DNA from: Zychaea mexicana
Taxonomy: Eukaryota > Mucoromycota > Mucoromycetes > Mucorales > Lichtheimiaceae
Direction: 5' to 3'
DNA: 64,000 bases
Assembly: GCF_025766255.1 (NCBI RefSeq)
Contig: NW_026516776.1
Location: 90,734 to 154,733, forward strand
Shown here in pieces: positions 25,909 through 36,948 of the stretch. The notes under the pieces are model-generated. The model searched no databases. It was not told the DNA's origin and worked only from the letters and a program-made list of their open reading frames with translations. Position 1 is the stretch's first letter. Each line of letters starts with the position of its first letter. Both the position numbers and the translations under genes were made by a program.

Positions 25909-26066
25909 CACGCTTCTTTGTTCTTTTCATATGTAATTCCTACAATGTACAGTACTACAACATTTTGCAATTAAGTATTATTAAACCTCATAGTAAATAA
26001 TATTTTGACAGCCTTTTTATTATATTCCACCACACACATACTATATGCGCGCGACGGAAAACAAAC

Positions 26067-27544
26067 TTATTTCTTTTCCGCCGTGGCCTTTGCTTTTTCA
26101 GCAGCTCTTGCTGTTGCCTTTTCTTTTGCAGTGGTTATAAGTGGATCAAGTTCCTTGCGTTCTGCAAGTGTACGTAGCAGGTTATAGATCATTGGCACAA
26201 AATTGTGCTTGCGAAGTATGTTTTCTCTCTGTTGACAACACATTATGATTAGAAGCGATTCGCATAATCAGTCGTGATTCTCTCGGTTTCTCCTCTCAAA
26301 AAGAACTGATCCACTACACATCATATAACAAAATACTTACGTGCCACCGTGCTCGCTTCTCTTTTTCGAGTTGTAATTTGTGTTCCAATAAATTACGATC
26401 CTCGTCCAATCGTCGTCGCTCGTCCGTTGCGTCGTCAGGCAACGACAACAACAGCCCATCCACTTCTTCTATCTGTTCTTGGTAAAGATCTATCCGGTCT
26501 CCCGTCAATGCCATCAGACTGAAATGCAGTTCACTAGCTCCGTATTTTTCCATTCGACCCATGATAGCTTCATTGGCTTTGGTCACCCAATTATCATCCG
26601 TACATGCGCCTAATAAGTCATTTTGTTTATCATTTCAAGAATTAGCGGTCAGTAACATGTAGTAACAAACAGCAACACACAAATTCGAAACCAAAATTAC
26701 ATCATTACCTAGGTTAACTGGGCCTCGACTCAGACCATCCAATTCATAGAGCGCACCATGAATAGGCAAGTACGCGATAAAATGAAATAAGTCCTCGTCT
26801 TTGCTTGCTCGTGGATCTTGGATTTCGTTCACAAATGGATCGGATCGTGCAAAACTGTTGTGTACTGATCGGATCAAATCACTGTTTGAGATAGCCAGGC
26901 CCTTCATCTATACAGTGTATGTAATTATTAGGCTTTACAGTCAAATGAAAGGAACAGATAACCATCCTCTAATAGGATGCGAAAAATTACTAGCAACAAT
27001 GTAGTAACAAAGAAAACTCACATCAGGTGGAAAGTCGGCAGTGAATTCTTTAAAGTTACGCAACTCTTGGCCCAAATCAATATCGTCTCGATTCAACAAG
27101 ATGGATAAAATGGCCTGTGTGGCGCAAGCGTTGTTGATTACTTGGTTGGCAAAGAATACATGGTCTGCGGCCGCATCGGGTTGGCCTCCCGAAGTGGGTT
27201 CCGAACCGCCAGAAGCGTCTTGCCATTTGAACAAAAAGATCAAACCAAGGATCGGCCTAAGCAACAACAATCAGTTCATTCTTTGCTAGCTAATCGGTGA
27301 AGTTATAAGAAATATCTTACTTTAACTGTTCCATAGTTGATTCGTCTAAGCTCCAAATCTCTTCTACTTGTACGCCCCTGACGCCCATGCCAGAGATCAG
27401 TTCTGTGAACACACCTAATGATCCACATGCATACGGAGAGACACAAGTAAGCATTGACTAGGAATTCAATAAAATTATCAGTAAATCAACAAAGGACATA
27501 CCGGGATCACTCTCGATCAAGCACCAATTGCCAGCTTCACTCAT
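26067..27544 (-). CDS. Ubiquitin C-terminal hydrolase UCH37/UCHL5 (proteasome- and chromatin-associated)
   Basis: Six exons (27544-27502, 27414-27321, 27256-27022, 26907-26709, 26609-26341, 26228-26067) give 333 residues. This is the peptidase C12 enzyme that docks on the proteasome receptor Rpn13 and removes ubiquitin from substrates. The start [20 protein letters not shown] is typical. Catalytic residues are Gln84 and Cys90 ([16 protein letters not shown]), His166 ([12 protein letters not shown]) and Asp181 (ALYELDGL). The C-terminal UCH37-like domain is present with [18 protein letters not shown], ending in a basic tail ([19 protein letters not shown]) equivalent to the Rpn13-binding end. 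All junctions restore the known family sequence. It lies 158 bases from the GH79 stop, converging with it. Confidence 0.97.
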
Positions 27545-28042
27545 GTTTCTGTGGATATTTAAAAAGAGAGTTTCAAGTTTGAAAAGAAGACCTACTGTCG
27601 TCGGGCCGCGTGTATTTTATATGCCACCAAGACATAGTCCGACGTTCCGAGTTACCATTTTAAGGTTCCACCATGAAAATGAAAAGCAAAAGCTTTTTTT
27701 TATCATGGCACGAACAAGAACAGTGTTAATATGTTTACCGTAACCATTTGTGCTCTCTTGTATGCGTTACGCAATGCAGTCTATATGTCTTTCGTGTTCA
27801 TGCTGCAATCATAAGCGCGTTCGTAGAGAAACGGTCATACCTTCTGCACTGACTACTGTGGTGGATAACCTTGTGCGCTGGTCACATTAACTGCATTGTA
27901 CTCTCCAGCAGTAAGATACTCCACTATCCAGGTTGTACACTCTCTTTTCATGTCCGTGTCTGAGTTTTGCTCAGTACTGATCTGCATAAGAGATTACATT
28001 TTCCTCGTTTAGGCCTTTTTTTAGCGTTTCTCTTCGTCAATT
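27545..28042. other. Divergent promoter region (UCH37 / unrecognised gene)
   Basis: 498 bases between divergent start codons. No TATA consensus. A T-rich run (CCTTTTTTTTAGCG) sits just before the plus-strand start. Confidence 0.5.
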
Positions 28043-29647
28043 ATGTCACTGTCGTCCTCGTGCTACAAGGCCACCCAATCTGAAAGTATCCCCCATTGCC
28101 AGTATGAAAAGATAGCAATCACAATGACACCAACCGCCCGTCAGCGTCGCCAGCTTGTATGCAACGACGACGATGACGATGAGTCAAACAGCAGAAACAA
28201 CAACGCAACTCATGTGACCACTATGCTGCGCGTAGACTGCACTGTTTGCGTCGAGTATCCTCAGTACCCTTACAGCATCCATGTCTTTGCTCTGGAGGAT
28301 TTGGATGTCATTCTGGACCAGGGATTGCTGACAGTACAGATATGTGTTTTCTCTTGTATTATCTGCCTATTCTGTCGAGGCACACTCCTGTCAGAATCTT
28401 CGGCTCACCTGCTCATGATGACAATACTGCGAAAATAGGATAAACGGTATTTTGGATAGCACCCAACCTATACATTGGATCAAAAATCCATTACGGCTGG
28501 TATGATGACATGCTATACTGCGCTACTGATTACATGATCATTTCTTCAGTGTTCTTAACGCTCGTTTCTACTGAAAGGTTTTGGGCCATTGTGGTTTCGA
28601 TTTCGAGCAGGAAATTCCGATACATCATAGTGAGTGTAAGCAGTAAATATGTTCATTATATATTATAGAATAGCTACTAAAACATACATGGTAATTGCTT
28701 GAAGGCTATCAGTTGCAACTATCATGTACTTCGTCCCCTGTTGACACCCCATTGTCGTACTTGCTTAAGAAGTCAGCACCTCATGGGAATCTGGTTAAGC
28801 TCTATCTAAAGACTGAATGGAAAACGCAAAATATCCTTTTTACACATAATGTTCTTATGACAGTATATACAAGCTTTGATGTTTTAAAATCCTTAACCTC
28901 GTCCTCCCTTGTTATACATCCAGCAAAGTTATCCGAGGCACTACTAGATCCATCCAACATCACAAATGAGTTTCTTTGTGCCGCCATATTCCAGCTCTTC
29001 TGTGACCGAGTCGCTCCGATTTACCCATTGGTATTTTCACCGGAGTACCGCATGGTAACGCGCCATACCTTATTTTTTCACGTTTTTCTTGACATAGCAT
29101 TACATATATATAATTAAGTTGAGAATTTGCTAAAACATAAAAGGTAATTTATGCAGAAATTGGCCGAATTGACACGCTACATACCCCCTATCGCTCAATC
29201 AATACATAACTTAATCACTCGTCAGCAGAGCCATGATCATCAGCACCACCATAAATATGCTAGCGAGACCAGTAAAATTTGCTTGGCACTTATTCAGGTA
29301 CTGTACAATTAAACGAGTATTAGATCCGACAAGTGCACATTACAGTATCATGGTATTGTATAGCAAACGTAACTTACTGTTACTATATAGGCAACAGCAG
29401 CATCTCAATCAAGTAGAGCTCTTCGACCGATTTCGGATCAACAGAACCCACAACAGCTAGAGGATGATACGTGGACAAACGTGGTGATCGCTCTTTACTG
29501 CTATTTCAAGGGTACATTACCGTTTCCGAAATATGAAAAGGTATTTAGTAATAGTCATTGTGGTCTTCATTTAATAAGTGTACGAATTAACAGCAATGTT
29601 TGGATCGACCTTTGATAGATAAAGGGCATTACTGTTTCTACAACTGA
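28043..29647 (+). CDS. Unrecognised seven-exon protein; first junction unresolved
   Basis: Six exons chain in one frame: 28439-28499, 28578-28629, 28705-29054, 29157-29297, 29391-29540, 29594-29647 (stop TGA). They encode about 269 residues, including the 117-codon exon with YLLKKSAPHGNLVKLYLKTE and NEFLCAAIFQLFCDRVAPIY, and a Gln/His-rich stretch (RQQSHDHQHHHKYAS). Upstream, a good coding frame begins at 28043 (an inner ATG at 28124 fits better): it contains an acidic run and VEYPQYPYSIHVFALEDLDV. It should join exon 2, but no GT donor in the right phase exists after it. The nearest match is CAG/ATATGTG, as if a normal CAG/GTATGT donor had lost its G. The gene may be frameshifted, mis-sequenced, or use an unusual splice. 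No domain family recognised; the protein appears soluble. Confidence 0.55.
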
Positions 29648-30058
29648 AACTTCTTTCACTGCTGCTGCCGCTCAGCAGAGAGGCACGCCAACTCCTTACG
29701 AGTCCGTTGTTGATAGGTGGACGCAGTACGACTACTAAAAAAAATATCATTTCTTAACAAAGCACATCTTCAAATTAGCGATTATCGTACAAACATATAA
29801 ATTGCTGTATACAATAAATTACTGCCTCTAGTATAGGACCAGCTATACTTATAAACTAAGAGAGTAAGCTCATCGTCTGTATAAGATTTGTTGTGGGTGA
29901 TAGCAGTAAGAAATCTGACGACTACTCACTCACATATTAAAAGCCAATATTGATGCATTGATCCATCGTTGCTTAATTTTAATAATAAATCTCAGCAGCA
30001 CACAGGTTCCTCTATCACGATCAACTTGAACTTTTCGCAGTACTACTCATTCACGATC
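29648..30058. other. Spacer between two plus-strand genes
   Basis: 411 bases, AT-rich, with the leader of the NSRP1-like gene at its right end. An in-frame ATG at 29969 is discounted in favour of the conserved start at 30059. Confidence 0.55.
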
Positions 30059-31468
30059 ATGAAGTTTGGATTAAACGTAAAAGCTAAAAAGCCAAGGCCA
30101 AGATTTACGCCAAAAAACACATTTGCCCAAGACGAGAGCGATGACAGTGGAGACAACGACGATCAACAACAGCAAGCCTCTAAATCCGGCAAAAGCAGTA
30201 GTAGTACCAGTAAAGACAAGAATAAGCACCGCAGCAACGTCAATCAACAACTTTCCAAAGTCAACACAGCCAGTAAAAAGATCGCTGAAGAACATGCCAA
30301 AGCATTGCAAGAAGACGCCAATATTTTTGATTATGACGCCGTATACGATGATTTGAAACAAGCCGAACAAATTAAAAAAGAGGCCTTGAAGGGACCAGAA
30401 ACAAAAAAGGTATATCAAGAGTTCGCATGGCTGTTGCATAGAGTAGGATAAAGTTGGTTGTACATATTCTTATTGCCATGTATTTGTGTTCTTCGTTTAT
30501 TGCTAGCCAAAATATATCCAAGGGCTATTAGAAATGGCAGAAGTTCGGAAAAAGGATCGATTATTGGCGGAGGAGAAAAAGGTTGCTCGTGAACGTGAGG
30601 CAGAAGGTGATGAGTTTGCCGACAAGGAGGTCATTGTGACTGAAACGTAAGTCTTTAAATAATTGCTAGGAAGAAAGATGTTGAAAGTTTCGTAAAGAAA
30701 AAAAAACATGTGCTGACAGCTACGACATTAAATAGTTTTAAGAAGCATAAGGAAGAAATGGAACGAATTGAAGCCGAAGAACGTAAACGAGAAGGTAAAG
30801 GTTACAGATATGTTTATTATATGGACTAAATAAACAGTAGCTAATCGGATTACACTGTGTTTGTATTAGACGAGGCAAACAAGGGCAAGAAGATGGCATC
30901 CTTTTACAAACAAATTTTAGATAAAAAGGACAAAGAGCGCGAAGCAATAATGCGACACTTGAAGCAAAAGAAGGAGCAAGAGGCGAGTGGAAAGGAACAA
31001 AGAGACAAACAAGATGAAAAAGAAGCGTTGGATGTCGATCTAGCGAAACAAGCTGAAAGCGAAGGAAAGCAAGTCATGCTCAACGATAATAACGAAATTG
31101 TGGATCGACGGCAGCTGCTTGGTGCTGGATTGAACGTACGACCCAAGTTTGGCTCATTCGGCTCATTGGCCGACGAGAGCGCCCAAGAACGACAGAAAGA
31201 ATATGATGAATACAAGCGCAAGAAGGTTGAGGAATACGAGGCACGACGAAAGGGTGGTGGTAATGCAGAAGAACGAGAACGATATAGCCAAGAAATCGAA
31301 AAGCAGATGATGGAGACACGTCAAAAGGAGCGTGAGGCTGAAGAAGAACGACAGCGGGAATTGGAACAGAAGGCTGCTACTAAACGTACTACGGATGAGG
31401 CAGCAATGAGTGCTAGAGAACGTTATCTAGCTAGAAAAAAGCAAAAGTTGCAAGAAACATCTTCATGA
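30059..31468 (+). CDS. NSRP1 (CCDC55)-like nuclear speckle splicing regulator
   Basis: Four exons (30059-30409, 30507-30646, 30736-30794, 30870-31468) give 382 residues. The N-terminal MKFGLNVKAKKPRPR and the conserved domain around ANIFDYDAVYDDLKQAE, then PKYIQGLLEMAEVRKKDRLL and MASFYKQILDKKDKEREA, match the DUF2040/NSRP1 family of coiled-coil nuclear proteins that modulate alternative splicing. Disordered Asp/Ser/Gln-rich sequence lies between residues 20 and 75. Long charged coiled coils with Arg/Glu/Lys repeats fill the C-terminal half (for example AEERERYSQEIEKQMME). The start at 30059 is chosen because homologs begin with MKFGL. It converges with the PKA-R-like gene, leaving only 62 bases between stop codons, so their 3' ends probably overlap. 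Confidence 0.92.
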
Positions 31469-31530
31469 TCAAAATATATCACACACATCACACTGAAAAC
31501 GAGTATTACCAAGTACATAAAATATCTTAT

Positions 31531-32724
31531 TTATTTATTGAGTATATCTTCTTGTACATACAATGAGTCGCCAAGTAGATGAGAAAGGGCCGTTCTATCT
31601 ATAGTCAAGCATGTCAACGGGCCTTGCGCAATGATAGTCATTCTTTGCCGGATATGACCTTTGTTTGGAATATCACCGTCATTAAAATAATCACCTTTGT
31701 AAAGTTAGCACAACGAGCAAAACAAAAACCAAGTAATAACAATATCTAGAATGAGTAAATGAGATGTTTTGGCATGTACCTTCCTTCAAAAACATTTCAA
31801 TAGTTCGCGAGTAACCTTCGGTTTCTGTTATGCCAAGTGCAGTGCCATATTCAATGATGAAGATTCTGTTGTCGGCAATTTGATCGCCTTGATTATACAC
31901 AATTTGGCCATCGTGATATTCAACCGGCGTCAATGCATCCACAACCAGGTTCTGATCAATGGGATCTAGCTTATTGAATGTAGGAACCTTGTCGACGAGC
32001 CGTCTTCTGTTCAGCCGCTTGGATTCGGCGTCGTTGATCAACACGGATTGATAATCCTCCCGGCTCAGCTCTGAAAGGACCACGTCGTCCGTTGCAGCGA
32101 CATACGACGCCGGCCATCGATGGAAATGTAAAAGCGATAGCGTTCCAAAACTGCCGCCCATCAGATAGCGACACTTGACAACATTGCCCATTCGTTCCTC
32201 AACCATCCCAGACTCCACAATGTAAAATCTGGAAATGATCAAAAAATAAAACGAAAGGTTGTGTTAACGAGTACGTATATACAGTTGGTCTACCAGTAGT
32301 TTTTAGCCTCTACCCATCACGTCCTCATGGAAAGCACTTACTTGTCGCCATAAGTTCCTTGCTGAGCAATGACTGAACCTTTCGAAAAGTGCACACCTGT
32401 ATTCATAACTTGCAGTAGCTGATGATATTGTTCTTGATTTAATTGCGAGAAGAGAAAGTTATCAAAAGTTCCACAAAGAGCAATGGCTTTTTGACGGTTG
32501 GATTTTGGTGGGGTATCAGTGCTAGTGCTATCGGATGATGAAGACGCTGCCGTAGATACTGGCATAGCAGGTTCCGCGACAATCGACTTACGACGCATCC
32601 GAATGATTTCTTTCGGAGTCATAGCCTTGAAATCGACATTTGTATAGATCATATCCAAGTCATTGTATTCAAAGAATTGTTGTAGATGGTATCTGCCCCG
32701 TAAAATTTCTTGAGGGTAAGACAT
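31531..32724 (-). CDS. PKA regulatory-subunit-like protein with degenerate cyclic-nucleotide pockets
   Basis: Three exons (32724-32342, 32228-31780, 31694-31531) give 331 residues. The order matches a PKA regulatory subunit: an inhibitor-type site RMRRKSIVAEPAMP (Ser47), then two cyclic-nucleotide-binding folds (about 85-200 and 205-331) with family sequences FSKGSVIAQQGTYGDKFYIV and IAQGPLTCLTIDR. The phosphate-binding cassettes, normally FGE-L-A-L...PRA, are altered: in fold A the sequence is FGTLSLLHFHRWPAS (Glu replaced by Thr157, Arg replaced by Trp166); in fold B it is DYFNDGDIPNKGHIRQR, lacking the Gly-Glu pair and two residues longer. The N-terminal dimerisation/docking helices are not recognisable. 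It may therefore not bind cAMP, though it may still bind a kinase. The start at 32724 is favoured by a TATA box 44 bases upstream. Confidence 0.8.
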
Positions 32725-35700
32725 AGTACAAAATACATGAAGTTGATGAAGAAACATCATTGATGAATTATATAGTGACATAGCTAGTTAAATCAAGACA
32801 GATGTTTTATATATTAATGTTTTGACTGCTTGACATGTAGTATGTACCTAATTACTTGCTAAAATAAGAAAGCAAACAGTTATGATGTTACAATTACATT
32901 CATATAACATAAAATGTCGTCATCAACATTTCTTGCTTAAAAAACGCGAGTTAAACAATCACCTTTTGATCAAAAGTCAAGTAACTCGGTCCTCTCCGCG
33001 ATCCAAAAAAACTAATGTGATGACCGAGATTATTATGACTATCTCCTACCTTATCATTGTATTTTACGGACAATATGATTTCATTTCAATTCATGTTATA
33101 GATTCTATCACCCGATTTATGAAAAAGATGTTGTCAAGAATAAGTCTTTAATCTTGATTGCGTCTTGACGTATCATCTGCGTAATCTTGGGGGGGGGAAT
33201 GGAAAAAAAAAAGCTACAATCCTTTTGTGACACAGAACAACTGTCGTTCATTGTCGTCTTTGCATGGACAAGCACGTCATTTTCTCTCCAAATAATTTGA
33301 AAAAAAATAAAGGAACACTGTGTGCTCATCACTGCTAATCAACCTACATGATTTTGTATGAATAGTAATAAACTTATGCAACTACTTGTTTGCTAGTGGG
33401 GAGTGCATGATACTGATATTACGTATTTTCTAGGTATGCTCTGTTGATCTTTTAGCATAAGTCTCTCGTTCAATATACTCATTGCACGCCGGCGTCAAGT
33501 TCAAAAATCAGATTGATGGATCTTGCAATATAGTTTAAAATATTCTTTTTGGTGATTTTTGCTGTAATACTTTCGAGCTTCACATGATGCAATCATGACG
33601 AACCAAAACATTGCGTAATGTTTTGGAGCATTTACAAATGATTTGACAGTACAAATAAAATATCGTATTTTAACAAATTTGACATTTGTTTCAATTCATC
33701 TCTGCTAGGTTTACGATCAAACGTGAGGGCAGAAGTAAATATCGGGTTAGCATATACTTGACGTAGAGAAAAAGACAGACCTCATCCAGGGTCTCCTCGA
33801 TGACATGGCTATGATGATTTGTAAGCTGTACTGTTATAGCCAATGGAGAGGTCGCGCAAATGAATCTGCTTGTCTTCGTACATGACGGGGCAGCAGATAC
33901 AAAGAAAAAAGTTCTCAATACTCTCCATGTCATCATGCTTGCGCAATGCACAATTACGCAATTGATGCACAGGGGCTGTTACACGAGTTTTATTCTATTG
34001 CTTTTCCAGATTGATGAATCCATCGGACTGGTCCTCATATATGTAGCACCACAAACAATGATTTGTTCAGCTCGATGATGGCCCGGGGCTAATTCATTTG
34101 GTGAGCTAATCACACATATAAAGTACCAGCTAGAAGACATTAGTGGGGAATGCACAATAAAAGCTATGCGTTGATCATGCTAATGCTACTGCTAGCGATA
34201 TAACAGGGGTATATGATGTAAGAAAACGGATTGAATCACTTCCAAGATAGGATAAACGTGAACACACAAGAAAAATAAACTTTATACCGTAAAGATAAAA
34301 GGTGGGATCTTCTATAGTTCAATATAAAGTTATCCGATGTTTTATTTATATAAGATGCCGTAATAAAATAGAAAAAAACAATAGGAATAAACGAGACAAT
34401 GCATGTTTATAACTGTCAGTTCTCCTATAACTTTGCTTATCCAAGATATATAGATGGACGATCATTTCATGGTGTGCAACGTTCTTTCATTACTATTGGG
34501 AGAAACATAAACTTTAAATGCTGAGTAATGATATGATGATGATGGTTGTATCTTTTTGTTTACTCCCGTTGTTTAACAGCTTTTAACGTGTGAACAAGAG
34601 GGAGGTATCTCACTTAGAAGAAATCGGCCCTAAAAATGTCGTCATCATTGTACATTGCTCGCATATATCATTTGCCAATACACACAGTATAAACCACGAG
34701 ATGATTGAAACCATCGGCTTCTTCCGTACCTGCCAGGGTCTACTTGATAACGTTTGCACCGCTATGTCATTATGATTTATCTGTCTTCTTCACTGTATAG
34801 CAGCGCTGAAATTCAGCTCATCCAGCTTACTTTTATGTATCAAAGCAAATAGTATTCCTTCTTATCCCGCTCGATACTATATTCAGACAAATCACCTTTC
34901 CTCTTTTAACCATTTACTCATTATTACCCTTTTACGATACTGTGCAATTAGATACGTGCAGATTTCATTATGGAACCGATCTCCTTGTTGATGTCAGAAT
35001 AAAATCATTATGAGAAGACACAACAGCTTGTACCGTCATGGCTGCTATTTCGATCATCATTGTTTCTAGTACGCGTAGTGACTTCACATCATTGGCTAAA
35101 TCGACCCAGTTGACAAAGCCTTAATGGGCAGTAGTATGTGTTAAGAATTCGGTTATCCGTTCCTTTGGAAGTGGGCATGGTTGCATAGGCACTTGAGCTA
35201 CGCTTTTCCCCTTGATCCCTTGATTTTTTGTCTCGGTATAATGGCATTATAGAATAAGCATAGATATGATAGATTTTGGAACATTCTAGTTTAACTTATG
35301 CCATCCAATATCCTTTTAAAGAAACCGTGTTGTCAAAAGTGTCTTGTAGATCATCGGAGCCCATTGTCGGTATTTTTCATGTAATACAGTATGATTCTCT
35401 GATATATAAGTTGTCTTTCTCGGATCGTTGGTTAAGTGGATCAGATACTTCCGTCAGGTGATGTACACGGTCAGCTACTTTTGACCTTGCAAACGCAGTA
35501 GATAAGAGCATGTAATGTCTAGACGTAGAATGCGGTAGTAGTAATAACAATTATTGCTGGATGGAAAGTTCTCCTCATGAATCATATACCATTTTCATTG
35601 TTCATGTATTCCCTTGATGTCTCAACGCCATGTGTGCGTTACAAAGAATACATATAATCCATCGCGTAAAAGTTCATTTGTCGTTCGTGAAGAGAAAAAA

Positions 35701-35874
35701 AGAAAGGATGAGCCGATATCGTGTTTTATTTATACTATTGACAATAGGGGCTGAAGAGAGTACCGCGAGGAAATACAAAGTGACAGATTTTTAAACCATT
35801 CTATAAACACATCTATATTAGTAATGGTGCAAGAAGGATTGACCTTTCAAAATATGCAAAATATGAAATAAAGC
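32725..35874. other. Long AT-rich intergenic region
   Basis: About 3.1 kb between the PKA-R-like start and the ERD2 stop, holding the PKA-R-like promoter. Only scattered frames under about 90 codons, none with a family match or matching splice signals. A promoter element for the left gene is listed separately. Confidence 0.55.
32768..32774 (-). promoter_or_regulatory. TATA box of the PKA-R-like gene
   Basis: On the minus strand the sequence reads TATATAA, 44-50 bases before the ATG at 32724. An upstream in-frame ATG at 32781 lies before this box and is therefore unlikely to be translated. Confidence 0.5.
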
Positions 35875-36948
35875 TTACTTCGGTAACTCGAACTTCTTGC
35901 CCTTGAGAACCCTATTAAAACACCATCATCAGTCAGCCTCATAGTTCCATTCACAACAAATCCCTTCCCTGCTAAAAATAAAAAGAAATGCCCGTACTTG
36001 GTGTAGTAAATGTAGAAGAAGTCACTATATAAAGCCGTCTGCAACAGACCAGCAACCCATGCAATAATGTCGGTATGGTTTTCGTTCACGTAGCGATAAA
36101 CTATGAAGATAGACACAGTAAGCATTGGATTTGTTAGTGTTAACAGGAAATCATCAGGTAAATGTAGTGTATTTCAGCTGTCCTAGTTAGATCAACTTAC
36201 TCCAGTTGAGAATATACAATCCACGATATGCTCCTAGAGCAAACAAGTAATGGGTTGTGATCGTCTCTGCTTCACCTGTACGCTGAAGCATGAACAGCTG
36301 AGGCAAAATTGCAACGGACTCGAGCCAGATCGAGAATGACCAAAGGACCTATGGTAGCCCCAATGTTATTTAGTCACACACATCTATCGACATAGCCTGT
36401 CCAACCCCCTAACATGTCATTAGCGCATGCATGCACGCGCCTGCCACCTGAAACAGCCTCGTCTATATTTGTTCAAAGGATTCCTGCTCCTTCTTACCTC
36501 CAAAACAGTATATTCGTGAGGAAATACAAGTGCCAAAACGCCAGCGCCGCCCAACAAGTACTCGATACGGAAGGTATCCAAACTAGCGTCGTAAGTGGCC
36601 TTGAACTTGACTTTCATGAGGTACAAAATGTAAATGGATGAAGCAAAAAAAAAGATCTTCATGCAGGTGTTGTATACAGAGTGAAATTTAACGAATAGGT
36701 CAAGATAACGTGTCAGGAAGACAATTGAGTACAGTAACTGCGACTTGAATGAAATGCCTGTATTATCATACATTAGTCGTTTTCTGTCATTAGCTTTTTC
36801 CTGCGTTTTTCTTCAGCGTCGTTTATGCTTAAGGTATAACGGTATGGATATACTTGCCGACACATGACCGCGTACTCCTAATTTTCAGCAAGAGTATAAA
36901 AATGGATGCTAAATGCATCAAGTCTGCAACGAGTCGAAAGATATTCAT
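35875..36948 (-). CDS. ERD2: ER lumen protein-retaining receptor (K/HDEL receptor)
   Basis: Five exons (36948-36858, 36757-36498, 36348-36201, 36100-35998, 35911-35875) give 212 residues, exactly the family length. The receptor binds the C-terminal HDEL/KDEL signal of escaped ER proteins in the Golgi and returns them to the ER. Family landmarks are [59 protein letters not shown], the near-invariant [18 protein letters not shown], and DFFYIYYTK. The C-terminus KKFELPK ends the cytosolic tail. The first intron has a GC donor (G/GCAAGT) rather than GT; only this donor restores the conserved SCVGISFKSQ. All other introns are GT-AG. Confidence 0.97.

Noticed and set aside
29969..30058. Upstream in-frame ATG for the NSRP1-like gene
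   Set aside because: Homologs start MKFGL at 30059; the upstream 30 residues are low-complexity Asn/Ser/Thr sequence.
32725..32781. Upstream ATG at 32781 for the PKA-R-like protein
   Set aside because: It lies upstream of the TATA box at 32768-32774, so it is probably not transcribed.
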